Origin: Asbonarchaeum sp964517675
Lineage (GTDB): Archaea > Nanohalarchaeota > Nanosalinia > Nanosalinales > Nanoanaerosalinaceae
Length of the DNA: 64,000 bases
Direction of reading: 5' to 3'
Assembly: GCA_964517675.1 (NCBI GenBank)
Contig: CAZFEL010000002.1
Span: 62,001-126,000, forward strand
Shown here: piece by piece, positions 16,250 to 24,378 of the stretch
Layout: every line of letters begins with the position of its first letter
How positions within the stretch are numbered: position 1 is the stretch's first letter
Notes under the pieces: model-generated
The model's database searches: none
What the model saw: only the letters and a program-made list of their open reading frames with translations
What the model was told of the DNA's origin: nothing
Translations under genes and position numbers: made by a program

Positions 16250-16795
16250 ATGGACATCCGCACCCGCTGGATCATACTCGGTGCACTGCTGGCCCTCCTG
16301 GGCGGGGGCTATGCCCTCTCAGGCCAGATAACCACAGCTGTGAACGATGCTACCCGAGCCAATCTGTCGAAGCAGGTTTCGAACCTGCCGTGCGGCCCGA
16401 CGGTATCCGAGAGCGGGCAGCGGCATGCAGAATGTCCTGGTACGCTGAAATGCTATCAGGGACCGATCGATCCTAATGGACCAAGTTTCGACAGCCAACG
16501 CGTCGGTGTCACGATCAACGGACCACGCTGTGTGACCCCAGTATATGTCGAGCATTACTGCGGGATCTGGGAGGGTGCTCCTGAGTCAGATGTCTATCCC
16601 TCCCACATCGGTCCATGTATCGACCGTTCGCTCTCCCCGATCGGGTACATCACAGCACTGCTGAACGAAGACAACCTCTACGGACGCATCACCAACCCCG
16701 ACCAGAACGGTGCCGAACTGATACGCAGCCACGGCCTCAAACTCGCCATCGAGGACCCAGACGCGGAGGACATCAACCGATCGGCATACGAGTAA
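16250..16795 (+). CDS. Membrane-anchored six-cysteine exoprotein, paralogue 2
   Basis: 181 residues. Signal-anchor (about 7-27), then ATRANLSKQVSN and six cysteines in the paralogue order: PCGP, AECPG, LKCY, PRCV, HYCG, GPCI. The C-terminal LYGRITNPDQNGAELIRSHGLK is closely conserved with paralogue 1. It follows an inhibitor-like exoprotein rather than a protease, so the six-Cys module is not tied to one partner type. GC content is intermediate between the AT-rich cassettes and the host. Likely extracellular and disulfide-stabilised. Function unknown. Confidence 0.72.
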   Translation: MDIRTRWIILGALLALLGGGYALSGQITTAVNDATRANLSKQVSNLPCGPTVSESGQRHAECPGTLKCYQGPIDPNGPSFDSQRVGVTINGPRCVTPVYVEHYCGIWEGAPESDVYPSHIGPCIDRSLSPIGYITALLNEDNLYGRITNPDQNGAELIRSHGLKLAIEDPDAEDINRSAYE

Positions 16796-17243
16796 GCTCC
16801 GGTACGACCTCTGCTTGCAGCCCGGGACATTCTAAAATCAAGGGCCCCAATTGATCGGGTGGTAGGGACCAATCAATGGTGGCCGTGCCTGTAGCAGGGT
16901 GATATCTCACACCGTGACATCCTCAAATGATACCCGCTCCTGAGGTTCGACCCCTACACCCTGGACTAGTACCAACCCCCTCCCTGCGTAGAAGCGCTCT
17001 ACGGGCATAAAAAGAGGAAAACGGCGCTAGGGAGACGCCTTATTTCGAATGGGGAGGGCGGCGGAAATATTGGAGGTCTAGCCCTTCTCTATGCCAAGGA
17101 TTGTCGGTCCCCTTCCTTCTCTTGGTGTTTCAAGCGAAACTGGGAGTGCTAGATTTTTAAGGTATTGGCCTATGCTGTGACGCCGGCCGACTTAGTTAAA
17201 TTTTATTTGTTTCAAATCATATATTTTTGCGGTGGTTGTCCCG
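16796..17243. other. 448-base intergenic region inside the island
   Basis: No ORF of substance on either strand. It contains a hairpin CGTAGA-agcgc-TCTACG near 16988-17004 followed by an A-rich run, and ends in an AT-rich promoter-like stretch (aaattttatttgtttcaaatcatatattttt, described here as a run of A/T from about 17197) ahead of protease copy 2. No tRNA or rRNA fragment is evident. It may carry remnants of decayed genes. Confidence 0.4.
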
Positions 17244-18470
17244 ATGACGGACGCCGATTTTGATGCTGATGGTGTGGACTTGAATCGACGAAACTTCCTC
17301 AAAGCAGTCGGGGCCGGTGTCTCCCTCAGCGCAATTGATCTCCTTGACGAAGACGAGGCACAGGTCGGCGATATCACATTCGATCCAGAGGAAGAAGTAC
17401 CGTATATTGCCAGATACAAGAGCGTCCGAGATGATGAAGGGCATGTTGTAGACCGAGAGCCACAGTATGACACACTGGATATAGACGAGTGGGTAAGACA
17501 TCGAACATCAGAGGATGCGATGGAACAGGTTCGGTCTCAATTACAGGATGAATTAGAACCTGAGGCAGCCGTCAGTGTGGCCTGTCTGGAAGAGGAGGAG
17601 AGTCCAACTGACTTCGGTGTTGAGGTTCGCGTCCCTCCTCAAGCGAAGTATGATATCAAGGAGATAAAGGAACTTCTTCCGTCTACTTTGTCCGGAACTG
17701 CAGGAAAAGGAGAATACAGTATAGAGAACATTCCTGTCGAAGTAACTGAGGTCGAGACCGACCTGGCTGCTGACTATCTTCCAGAGTGTTCCACATATGT
17801 AGGTGAATTATATGATGATGTGCCCGGAGGCGCTCCAGTAAAAGTGCCAGAATCAAGTAAGTCGTATGGCACAGCGGCAGGAGCATTTGACCACCCAGAC
17901 TACGGTATCGGCTGGATTATTTCGGGCCATGTAGCTGAGGATGCTGCTAATGATGTGGACCAAATGGGCGGTAGCAATGGGGTACAGTCAATGGGTATCA
18001 CACGGGATGTAAACCTTGATAGAGACCATAATGCGGTGGATTATGCATTCGTTCAGAACACCGCCAGCAGCGAGAGCGAACCTATATTCAGCATCGCATC
18101 GGCAACCTATGACGACAACAACGACCGAAATCAGGCCGGAATAGTCACAGAAACAGAACTGCGGAACAATAAAGGCAACCAGAATTATATTCTATGGACC
18201 CAAGGTTACAAAACATGTCGTCATGATTGCTATATTCTTGGCTTTGAGAAGCACTTCTACGATGATGTTCACGCAGTTCTAACTAACGAGGCAGTGAGGG
18301 ACGGTGATTCTGGAGGACCTCTCTTCCATATTGATGGGAATGACGCGTATATAGCCGGCGTAATCAAGGGCTCATATAACGACGGTGAAGACGGTGATAC
18401 CACTAAAGACGATGGAAAACTCTCGACTGCTGCTGAAACCATAGAAGAGCGAACTGGAGGGTCATTCTAA
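17244..18470 (+). CDS. Tat-exported trypsin-like serine protease, copy 2
   Basis: 408 residues from the ATG at 17244 (ccgATG context as in copy 1; an in-frame GTG 12 bases earlier is less likely). Tat motif NRRNFLKAVGAG at 14-25. The triad is read as His229 (GWIISGHVAED), Asp266 (NAVDYAF) and Ser356 (RDGDSGGPL). DNA identity with copy 1 is very high across the first 130 bases after the Tat motif, then falls to scattered motifs. Two close Cys (TCRHDC, 324-329) are partly absent from copy 1. It is followed 35 bases later by a six-Cys anchored protein. Specificity cannot be predicted. Confidence 0.82.
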   Translation: MTDADFDADGVDLNRRNFLKAVGAGVSLSAIDLLDEDEAQVGDITFDPEEEVPYIARYKSVRDDEGHVVDREPQYDTLDIDEWVRHRTSEDAMEQVRSQLQDELEPEAAVSVACLEEEESPTDFGVEVRVPPQAKYDIKEIKELLPSTLSGTAGKGEYSIENIPVEVTEVETDLAADYLPECSTYVGELYDDVPGGAPVKVPESSKSYGTAAGAFDHPDYGIGWIISGHVAEDAANDVDQMGGSNGVQSMGITRDVNLDRDHNAVDYAFVQNTASSESEPIFSIASATYDDNNDRNQAGIVTETELRNNKGNQNYILWTQGYKTCRHDCYILGFEKHFYDDVHAVLTNEAVRDGDSGGPLFHIDGNDAYIAGVIKGSYNDGEDGDTTKDDGKLSTAAETIEERTGGSF

Positions 18471-18505
18471 TAAAGAAATGACTTTTCTGACGTGTGGAGT
18501 GGCAT

Positions 18506-18898
18506 ATGGATAAGAGAGCACTATTAGTTTCCGTTGTGATGATCTTTCTATCAATAGGGCTCTACCACGGATTCGTAGCAGCTGCGAATCACCTAACAAG
18601 AGGTGATGTTGGACGATACGTGACGAACATCTCATGCGGTCAGCAGTGGAACGATACTTGTCCTGACGAGATGCAATGTTTCAGTATCAATGAGCAACGG
18701 CTCGGTCGCTCCATTGACGAACCACACTGTGTCGAGCCTGGATATGCCAGCGAGTACTGCGGTGTCTTTGAGAGCGCTATCAGAGAGGCATCATTCCCTG
18801 CAGGGATGACAGAGTGTGAGACGGATGATTTCTTCGAAGTCCTCGGCTCCTACCGTGAGGTTGCCTATGAGATCAGCCAACGGTTCAATTCATCCTGA
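18506..18898 (+). CDS. Membrane-anchored six-cysteine exoprotein, paralogue 3 (short)
   Basis: 130 residues from the ATG at 18506 (an in-frame GTG at 18494 is the alternative). Signal-anchor at about 5-25, then HLTRGDVGRYVTN and six cysteines: SCGQ, DTCPD, MQCF, PHCV, EYCG and TECE, in the same order as the two paralogues. It lacks the C-terminal SHGLK block, so that block is dispensable or lost. Placed after protease copy 2 as paralogue 1 is after copy 1. Likely exported partner of the protease; mechanism unknown. Confidence 0.7.
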   Translation: MDKRALLVSVVMIFLSIGLYHGFVAAANHLTRGDVGRYVTNISCGQQWNDTCPDEMQCFSINEQRLGRSIDEPHCVEPGYASEYCGVFESAIREASFPAGMTECETDDFFEVLGSYREVAYEISQRFNSS

Positions 18899-19090
18899 GT
18901 GGTCCTTACCGAAGTTTGAAATGGTGGCTCCATTCCGTCAACCACCAATATCGTCCCACGGCCACATCACTACCCCTATCGTCAAGAATAATGCGTAAAT
19001 GATGTGGCTGCAGTACGTCCCAGACCAACCGCGTTCTCTATCTGGTGGTCCGGGACGTAGCAGCACTTGTCGTCTCCTCCACGGCAACAG

Positions 19091-19501
19091 TTAGTCAGCG
19101 TAGGCTTTCCGGAGCTCTCTGACTGTTTCTCGTTCACCATCCCAGTACGGATCGGTCTCGTCGGGCTGTTCGTGACCGCCGTTCTGGATCCGGTAGAACT
19201 TCTTGACCGCCGTCTTGAACTTGACCTTGGTCGAATCGGCGTAATCACTCCGGTTCACTCCGGCCATCAGCTGCTTCAACTCATTCTTTGTTGCGCCCTT
19301 CATCTGGAAGCCGTCAGGGGCGTACTTTTGGAGCAGTGTTTTCCAGGACCAGACAAGCCGTTCCTGCTGCACTTCGCTGATTCCTTCCGCGGCGCAGTGG
19401 TCTACGAATTCTTGGATCGCCGTGATGTTGGTAGGGGAGATGTTGGTTTCTTCGAGGTTTTGAAGGGTTCGGTTGACATCAACGTACTGTGTGGTCGACA
19501 T
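19091..19501 (-). CDS. Truncated tyrosine recombinase (core-binding domain only)
   Basis: 136 residues from the ATG at 19501. The helical pattern (INRTLQNLEETN-like start, then TNITAIQEFVDHCAAEG, RLVWSWKTLLQKYA and STKVKFKTAVKKFYRIQN) fits the SAM-like core-binding domain of phage-type integrases, ending DPYWDGERETVRELRKAYAD at the usual linker. The catalytic domain with the R-H-R-Y residues is missing and is not found on either side. The gene lies 105 bases from tRNA-Pro. It is either the N-terminal half of a split archaeal integrase or a decayed remnant. No recombinase activity is expected from this fragment alone. Confidence 0.65.
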   Translation of the reverse strand: MSTTQYVDVNRTLQNLEETNISPTNITAIQEFVDHCAAEGISEVQQERLVWSWKTLLQKYAPDGFQMKGATKNELKQLMAGVNRSDYADSTKVKFKTAVKKFYRIQNGGHEQPDETDPYWDGERETVRELRKAYAD

Positions 19502-19606
19502 GCTGTGGTTGCACCGTGTGATAGAGAAGGAGACCGGGGAGACACACGGTTTCGGTTGCCTATCACACCATGATTCGAATGGGGTACCATTGAACCGTTG
19601 GTGGAA

Positions 19607-19679
19607 TGGCAGGGCCCGGATTTGAACCGGGGTCCACAGCGCCCGAGGCTGCGATGATAGTCCACTACACCACCCCGCC
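19607..19679 (-). tRNA. tRNA-Pro (CGG), likely integration site
   Basis: Minus strand: acceptor GGCGGGG/CCCTGCC (one G-T pair), anticodon stem GCAGC/GCTGT around loop CTCGGGC with anticodon CGG and G37, T arm CCCGG-TTCAAAT-CCGGG, discriminator A. No intron, no CCA. An integrase fragment lies just beyond its 3' end, the classical position for an archaeal attachment site. Confidence 0.93.
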
Positions 19680-19837
19680 ATCATTACCTACACCGTCGGT
19701 GGTGATGGTCGAACCAGAGGGTCGCCGGTACATCACCCCGCTACGACGGAAGCTGGCGTTCCCGGCTGGGGCTCGAACACTTTAAAACGTTCCCGCGGAC
19801 CGCCGGGAATTTAATACCACCCCTGCCAACCCTTCCT

Positions 19838-20113
19838 ATGACCGATGAGGAACGGACCCGGCTCGCCCAGGAGCGGGCAAAGCTCGCACGCGAACGGACC
19901 GGTTTCGCGTCCTTCCTGTTCGGAACAGCCCTCCTCGGGCTCTTCGATGGCGGACTGTACGAGTACATCGCCATAGCATTCATCCTTATGGGTGCCATCT
20001 TCCTCGTCACAGGTCTGCTCTCGTACCTCCCCAGCACCAGACGGACAGAGAGCCTGATCGGGTTGATACCGCTCAAGCGCACGAAAAAAGACAAACCCCC
20101 CGAAAATCAGTAA
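19838..20113 (+). CDS. DUF202/YidH-like small membrane protein
   Basis: 91 residues. RTRLAQERAKLARERTGFASF (4-24; key residues RTxLAxER and RT) is the N-terminal signature of the DUF202 (YidH) family, followed by two membrane segments (about 23-38 and 43-65) and a basic tail. The family has unknown function. A gaatttaatacc box lies about 28 bases before the ATG, so the transcript is probably leaderless. Its 3' end overlaps the decayed CDF gene on the other strand by 7 bases. Confidence 0.7.
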   Translation: MTDEERTRLAQERAKLARERTGFASFLFGTALLGLFDGGLYEYIAIAFILMGAIFLVTGLLSYLPSTRRTESLIGLIPLKRTKKDKPPENQ

Positions 20114-20537
20114 CCGTGCTCGTCCATCCCGTGCTCGGTCACGTGCCCTGAGGGCTCGTCCTCGGCCTGGACCGTCACGTGGTGGATGAAGAACCGTTCA
20201 CACAGCACCTCCCCGATCGCCTCCCGGATCTCTGAGGCTGGTATCGGGCTCTTCTGCAGGAAGATACAGGCTCTTCCAGACAACCCTGCCAGCCGAGTAC
20301 AGGACAACCAGAGCGAACAGCACCGCTACCACCGGATCGAAAAACGTCATCCCGGAGAAAGGCATCGCCATCGTCCCCACGATCACCGGCACCGATCCGC
20401 CAGCCCATCCAGCAGATTGTGGAGCCCATCACTTACCAGGGCCAGCGACCGAACACGGCACCGCAAAGGACCGCTGCGATGAATTCGGCCAGATCGATGG
20501 CCGCAACGACCAGCAGACGACGGGCGCTTTCCTCCAT
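20107..20537 (-). pseudogene. Decayed CDF-family cation efflux transporter
   Basis: Pieces of a cation diffusion facilitator appear in three frames in the right order: MEESARRLLVVAAIDLAEF at 20537, then LVSDGLHNLLDGLADR (the SD..H...D metal-site motif), then a hydrophobic FFDPVVAVLFALVVLYSAGRVVW segment given by its ends, and a C-terminal EIREAIGEVL...HHVTVQAEDEPSGH. Stops and frame changes separate them and the length is well below the roughly 300 residues of a normal CDF protein. So this is a deleted, frameshifted gene, not an active transporter. Confidence 0.75.
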
Positions 20538-20575
20538 ACCCTATCATCTCTCATCAACGATCAAACAGCTTGACC

Positions 20576-22057
20576 CTAGAACAGGAACGGCACGATCATG
20601 TTGACCGCGAACAGACCCAGCGTCCCCGCCATCACCGATCGGACCAGCAGCTTCCGTCGAGCCGGCAGGTACTCGTTCACCACCGTGTCCAGCATCCAGC
20701 CACCATCCAGGGGCTTGATCGGCATCATGTTCGCCGCCCCGACACCAGCATGGATCATCACCATGAAGAAAAGCAGCGTCAGCAGGAACTCAGCGCCTGC
20801 AGCGATCGGCTCCATGCCCTCTTTCACATCCTTCGCGGACCGGACACCAACACCGAGGAACCCGTCCACATCGTCCTCCAACCGATCCGAGAGCGCATCG
20901 ATTTTCGCATCTGCACGGTCATCGAGCCCATCATAGTTCTCCTGGATCCAGCGCCATCGCTCGAGCTCCGTCCGGACACCGCCATCGACGAAGGCATCAT
21001 TGTACTTCTCATACATATCGATCGTCCCAGGGAACCGCTTCTCCACGCGTACAAGCAACGGATCGATCGGTGCGGGCCTGTACGCATACGTCTGTGGCTT
21101 GGTGCCGATCTCGACAGACATGTTGAAGGTGGAACCGTTGTACACCCCGCTCAGGCGGACCGTCTCGTTCACCGTGAAGGTGTCCCCATGAGCGAGGAAC
21201 TCCTCAACGTTGCGTACCTTCTGGCCATCCACCCGCTGGATGACCGTCCCCGGCTCCAGACCAGCATGGTAGGCCCCAGACTGGTTGAAGACCTTGTTGA
21301 CCTCTGCACCGTTGTACTCATAGACACCGCGGATATCCCGCTGACCGTGAGCTCCCGTCGTCATGGCCGCCATCAGGCCAACGAGCACCAACGCAATCGT
21401 CAGGTTCGCCCCGCTCCCTGCAGCCAGCACGCGGAGCTTCCCCCGCCAGTCACCGTCACCCCAGGGTCCCTCGACCGTGATGCCGCCATCCTTGCTTTCG
21501 TCGTCCTCAGACCCTTCATCCTCCTCGGTCTCTTCAGGGAACATCTCCTCACCCTCAGGCTCGACGAAAGCACCGGGAAGGATGCCAAGGACGAACCAGC
21601 CGACGGATTTGATCGGGAATCCCTCGTTCCGCGCGATGACGCCATGCATCATCTCGTGAAAGACAGCAACAGTTGATATACCCACGATCCAGTGCCAGAA
21701 CGGGACCAGGAAGTATCCAGGACCCATTGTCGCCTGCCCTGTCGTCGGCAGGACCAGTCCGACCGCCGGAACCGCCTCCGGGACCATCAGGATCTTCAGC
21801 CCGTTGTACAGCAGGAAGAACACGATAAGACCCATGACAAGGAAGCCAACGACGATGTTCACGTCCGACCAGACACGCCAGAGACCCGGCGCCCGGGACG
21901 CGACATCATCCAGGAACGTGATACCCCGCTCCGTCCGGCGGATGATAACGATCGAGTGCCGCTCGATGTTGTCCCGATCGCGCCACAGCAGCCAGACGAC
22001 GAACCCGACCACGAGGACCATCGCGATGGTATTCGGGGTCAAGAAACCTTCCAGCAT
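20576..22057 (-). CDS. Site-2 protease family (M50) intramembrane metalloprotease
   Basis: 493 residues. HEMMH (134-138) with a preceding membrane helix and MPIKPLDGG (about 446-454) are the zinc-site motifs of S2P enzymes. Between them lie a charged loop rich in Glu (about 165-190) and a PDZ-like region (AGLEPGTVIQRVDGQKV) that would present substrates. A C-terminal helix ends at PFLF. The ATG at 22057 is 28 bases from a tttatata box, so it is preferred over the GTG at 22072. The enzyme would cleave membrane-spanning segments; archaeal targets are unknown. Divergent from lysS, sharing an 85-base promoter region. Confidence 0.88.
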   Translation of the reverse strand: MLEGFLTPNTIAMVLVVGFVVWLLWRDRDNIERHSIVIIRRTERGITFLDDVASRAPGLWRVWSDVNIVVGFLVMGLIVFFLLYNGLKILMVPEAVPAVGLVLPTTGQATMGPGYFLVPFWHWIVGISTVAVFHEMMHGVIARNEGFPIKSVGWFVLGILPGAFVEPEGEEMFPEETEEDEGSEDDESKDGGITVEGPWGDGDWRGKLRVLAAGSGANLTIALVLVGLMAAMTTGAHGQRDIRGVYEYNGAEVNKVFNQSGAYHAGLEPGTVIQRVDGQKVRNVEEFLAHGDTFTVNETVRLSGVYNGSTFNMSVEIGTKPQTYAYRPAPIDPLLVRVEKRFPGTIDMYEKYNDAFVDGGVRTELERWRWIQENYDGLDDRADAKIDALSDRLEDDVDGFLGVGVRSAKDVKEGMEPIAAGAEFLLTLLFFMVMIHAGVGAANMMPIKPLDGGWMLDTVVNEYLPARRKLLVRSVMAGTLGLFAVNMIVPFLF

Positions 22058-22078
22058 GGATCGGCCTTCCACGACCAG

Positions 22079-22119
22079 CTATATAAATCTGTCCCGGACC
22101 GTCACGGACAGATTTTTAA
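22079..22119. promoter_or_regulatory. Divergent promoter pair, site-2 protease / lysS
   Basis: The minus-strand box atttatatag (22079-22088) lies about 25-30 bases before the ATG at 22057, and the plus-strand box atttttaa (22112-22119) about 27 bases before the ATG at 22143. Both genes would therefore be leaderless with back-to-back promoters. Confidence 0.55.
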
Positions 22120-22142
22120 CCCCTGACGACCTCCTTGTGACC

Positions 22143-23735
22143 ATGGAACAGCCCCTCTTTTGGAGCGACCAGCTCGCCTTCGGCATCAGCAAGAAGTTCG
22201 AAGACAGGAACGTCTACATCTGTGCCTCCGGCATCTCGCCCTCCGGCCCTGTCCATGCCGGCAACTTCCGGGAGATCATCACCACCGACTTCGTCGTCAA
22301 ATCCCTCCAGCACATGGACAACGAGACACGGTTCATCTACTCCTGGGACGACTACGACCGGTTCCGCAAGGTCCCCGAAGGTGTCCCCGACGAATGGGAA
22401 CAGTACATCGGGCTCCCGCTCGCAGAGGTCCCTGACCCGTGGGACTGTCACGACAGCTACGCCAGGCACTTCGAAGCAAAGCTCGAGGACGAGCTCAAGG
22501 ACATGCACATGGACATCGAGTTCATCCGCCAGTCAGCGATGTTCCAGGACTGCAAGTATACCGGCCTCATCCGGAACGCAGTACAGCACCGGGATGACCT
22601 CAGGGAGATACTCAACGAATACAGAACCGAACCGCTGGACGGAGACTGGTGGCCGCTCCGGGTCTACTGTGCCGACTGCGGGAAAGATTTCACACAGATA
22701 ATCGACTACGACGGCGACACGACCATCATGTACTACTGCGAGGAATGCGACCACGAATACACGATCGATTTCGCCGTCGACGACAGCGTCAAGCCACCCT
22801 GGCGGATCGACTGGCCGATGCGCTGGGTCCACGAGAACGTCGCCTTCGAACCCGGCGGCAAGGACCACTCCGCGGCCGGCTCCTCGAGGGACACAGGCAA
22901 GGAGATCGTCGAGGAGATCTACGATCATCCAGCACCAGTCTACCAGATGTATGACTTCATCTCTCTCAAGGGAATGGAGGGCAAGATGAGTTCCTCCAGC
23001 GGCGATGTCGCGACCCTGTCCGACCTCAAGGACGTCTACACCCCCGAAATGATCCGGTTCCTCTTCTCGGAGACAAAGCCCAACAAGGAGTTCGACATCG
23101 TCTTCGATGAAGGTGTGATCGGACGGTACGAGAAATTCAGCCGGATCGAGGACGCATACTTCAACCCCGACCAGCTGGACAACGACAGGAAGCGCAAGCA
23201 CTGGAAACGGGTCTATGAACTGGCGATGGTCGATATACCCGATACACAGCCCGTCAGGCCACCGTTCGACCATCTCGCCCTCCTCGCCCAGACCCGACCG
23301 GAGGACGAATGGCAGGACGGCGTGATCGAGTCCCTCACGGACACCGGCCACATCGACGGCGAGCTGACCGAGGACAACATCGACCGGCTCGAGCGGATGC
23401 TGGAGAAGGCACGGACCTGGGCCCGCGAGTACGCACCCGACAGCTACGTCTACCGGATCCAGGACAAGGTACCCGACGAGGTCAGGAAGGATCTGGCAGA
23501 GGACCAGCGCGAGGCGATGCTGACGATCGCCAAGGATCTCAGGGAGAAGGACTTCACCAGCGACGAGCTCGATGACCGGCTGTTCGGTATCAAGGACGAC
23601 CTCGGGTTCGAGACAGCCGAGTTCTTCGAGACCGCCTACCGCTGCCTCCTCGACCAAGACGACGGACCCCGGCTGTCAAACTTCATCATGGGCCTGGGCC
23701 AGGAACGGGTGGCGGACATCCTTGAGACAGTCTAG
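22143..23735 (+). CDS. lysS: Lysyl-tRNA synthetase, class I (archaeal type)
   Basis: 530 residues. The frame is open for a further 113 codons upstream, but that part is the antisense of the protease gene; the ATG at 22143 follows a TATA-like box. HAGN (38-41) replaces HIGH and KMSSS (281-285) is the second ATP motif. A zinc-ribbon pair CADC/CEEC (about 177-205) sits in the expected insertion. The helical anticodon-binding domain fills the C-terminus. Class I LysRS is the archaeal enzyme, which supports the domain assignment of the window. A rhomboid gene follows, overlapping by 14 bases. Confidence 0.95.
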   Translation: MEQPLFWSDQLAFGISKKFEDRNVYICASGISPSGPVHAGNFREIITTDFVVKSLQHMDNETRFIYSWDDYDRFRKVPEGVPDEWEQYIGLPLAEVPDPWDCHDSYARHFEAKLEDELKDMHMDIEFIRQSAMFQDCKYTGLIRNAVQHRDDLREILNEYRTEPLDGDWWPLRVYCADCGKDFTQIIDYDGDTTIMYYCEECDHEYTIDFAVDDSVKPPWRIDWPMRWVHENVAFEPGGKDHSAAGSSRDTGKEIVEEIYDHPAPVYQMYDFISLKGMEGKMSSSSGDVATLSDLKDVYTPEMIRFLFSETKPNKEFDIVFDEGVIGRYEKFSRIEDAYFNPDQLDNDRKRKHWKRVYELAMVDIPDTQPVRPPFDHLALLAQTRPEDEWQDGVIESLTDTGHIDGELTEDNIDRLERMLEKARTWAREYAPDSYVYRIQDKVPDEVRKDLAEDQREAMLTIAKDLREKDFTSDELDDRLFGIKDDLGFETAEFFETAYRCLLDQDDGPRLSNFIMGLGQERVADILETV

Positions 23736-24378
23736 GTACCTCGCCCTGTGGATCAGTGCCAGCCTCATCCTCATCTACATCGGCCAGCACATCATCCCCG
23801 GCCTGACCGACCAGCTTATCTTCCGGCCGGCCACCGTCGCGGAGGAACCGTGGACTTACGTTACGAGCATGTTCATCCACGCGCCTGACGATTACATGCA
23901 CCTGCTCAACAACCTCTTTTTCCTCGTCGTTTTCGGGACCATGCTCGAGCTCCTCGTCGGCTCGGAACGGTTCCTCGGAATCTTCCTCCTCGGCGGATTA
24001 CTCGCGAACCTGTCGGCGTTCACCTTCTATCCCAACTCCGCCGTCCTCGGTGCTTCAGGAGCCATCTCAGCTGTCATCGGGTCGCTTGCGGTCTTCCGAC
24101 CGAGGAAACCCGGCCTGCTCTGGGGCGTCCCCGTCCCCATGTGGGCAGCACTGCTGGGCTGGATCGGCACCAACATCATCGGCACTGCCGCCACAGGAGG
24201 TGGTATCGCCTTCGAGGCCCACCTGTACGGCCTCGGCTTCGGGGGGATCGCCGGCCTGTACCTGCGCCAGCTCGAGGACCGGTCCACACGTCAGCACAGC
24301 GACGACACCACGGAAGGACCTATCGAGATCGACGAACAGACCATCCGGGAGTGGGAACGGCGGTACATGCAGGATTAG
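23722..24378 (+). CDS. Rhomboid-family intramembrane serine protease
   Basis: 218 residues starting at a TTG (LRQSRYLALW); no ATG or GTG is available between the overlap with lysS and the first helix. Six membrane helices are visible. The catalytic Ser lies in LGASGAISA (about residue 107) and His in EAHLYGLGFG (about residue 165), with HLLNNLFFL as the conserved loop-helix. The acidic C-terminal tail is cytosolic. It is translationally coupled to lysS. Substrates are unknown; the convergent Gln/Gly-rich protein at 24375 has no membrane helix and is not an obvious target. Confidence 0.85.
   Translation: MRQSRYLALWISASLILIYIGQHIIPGLTDQLIFRPATVAEEPWTYVTSMFIHAPDDYMHLLNNLFFLVVFGTMLELLVGSERFLGIFLLGGLLANLSAFTFYPNSAVLGASGAISAVIGSLAVFRPRKPGLLWGVPVPMWAALLGWIGTNIIGTAATGGGIAFEAHLYGLGFGGIAGLYLRQLEDRSTRQHSDDTTEGPIEIDEQTIREWERRYMQD

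Larger units (their letters stand above)
13465..19679. mobile_element. Putative integrated island: protease/six-cysteine cassettes, bounded by tRNA-Pro
   Basis: The left edge is where gene 12976-13461 loses its 5' end; the right edge is tRNA-Pro with an integrase N-terminal fragment beside it. Between them are two protease genes, three paralogous anchored exoproteins and an inhibitor-like exoprotein, mostly with AT-richer, less biased codons than the flanks. tRNA plus truncated integrase is the usual archaeal integration scar. I could not find a clean direct repeat of the tRNA-Pro end at the left edge, so the exact borders are inferred. Confidence 0.5.

Noticed and set aside
18899..19090. Catalytic half of the integrase
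   Set aside because: The 190 bases downstream of the integrase fragment contain no R-H-R-Y-type sequence in any frame.
20570..21676. 368-codon open frame on the plus strand
   Set aside because: Antisense to the site-2 protease, which has clear zinc motifs; the plus translation is His/Arg/Pro-rich with no fold.
22533..23657. 374-codon minus-strand frame
   Set aside because: Antisense of lysS; low-complexity Val/Asp/Leu translation.
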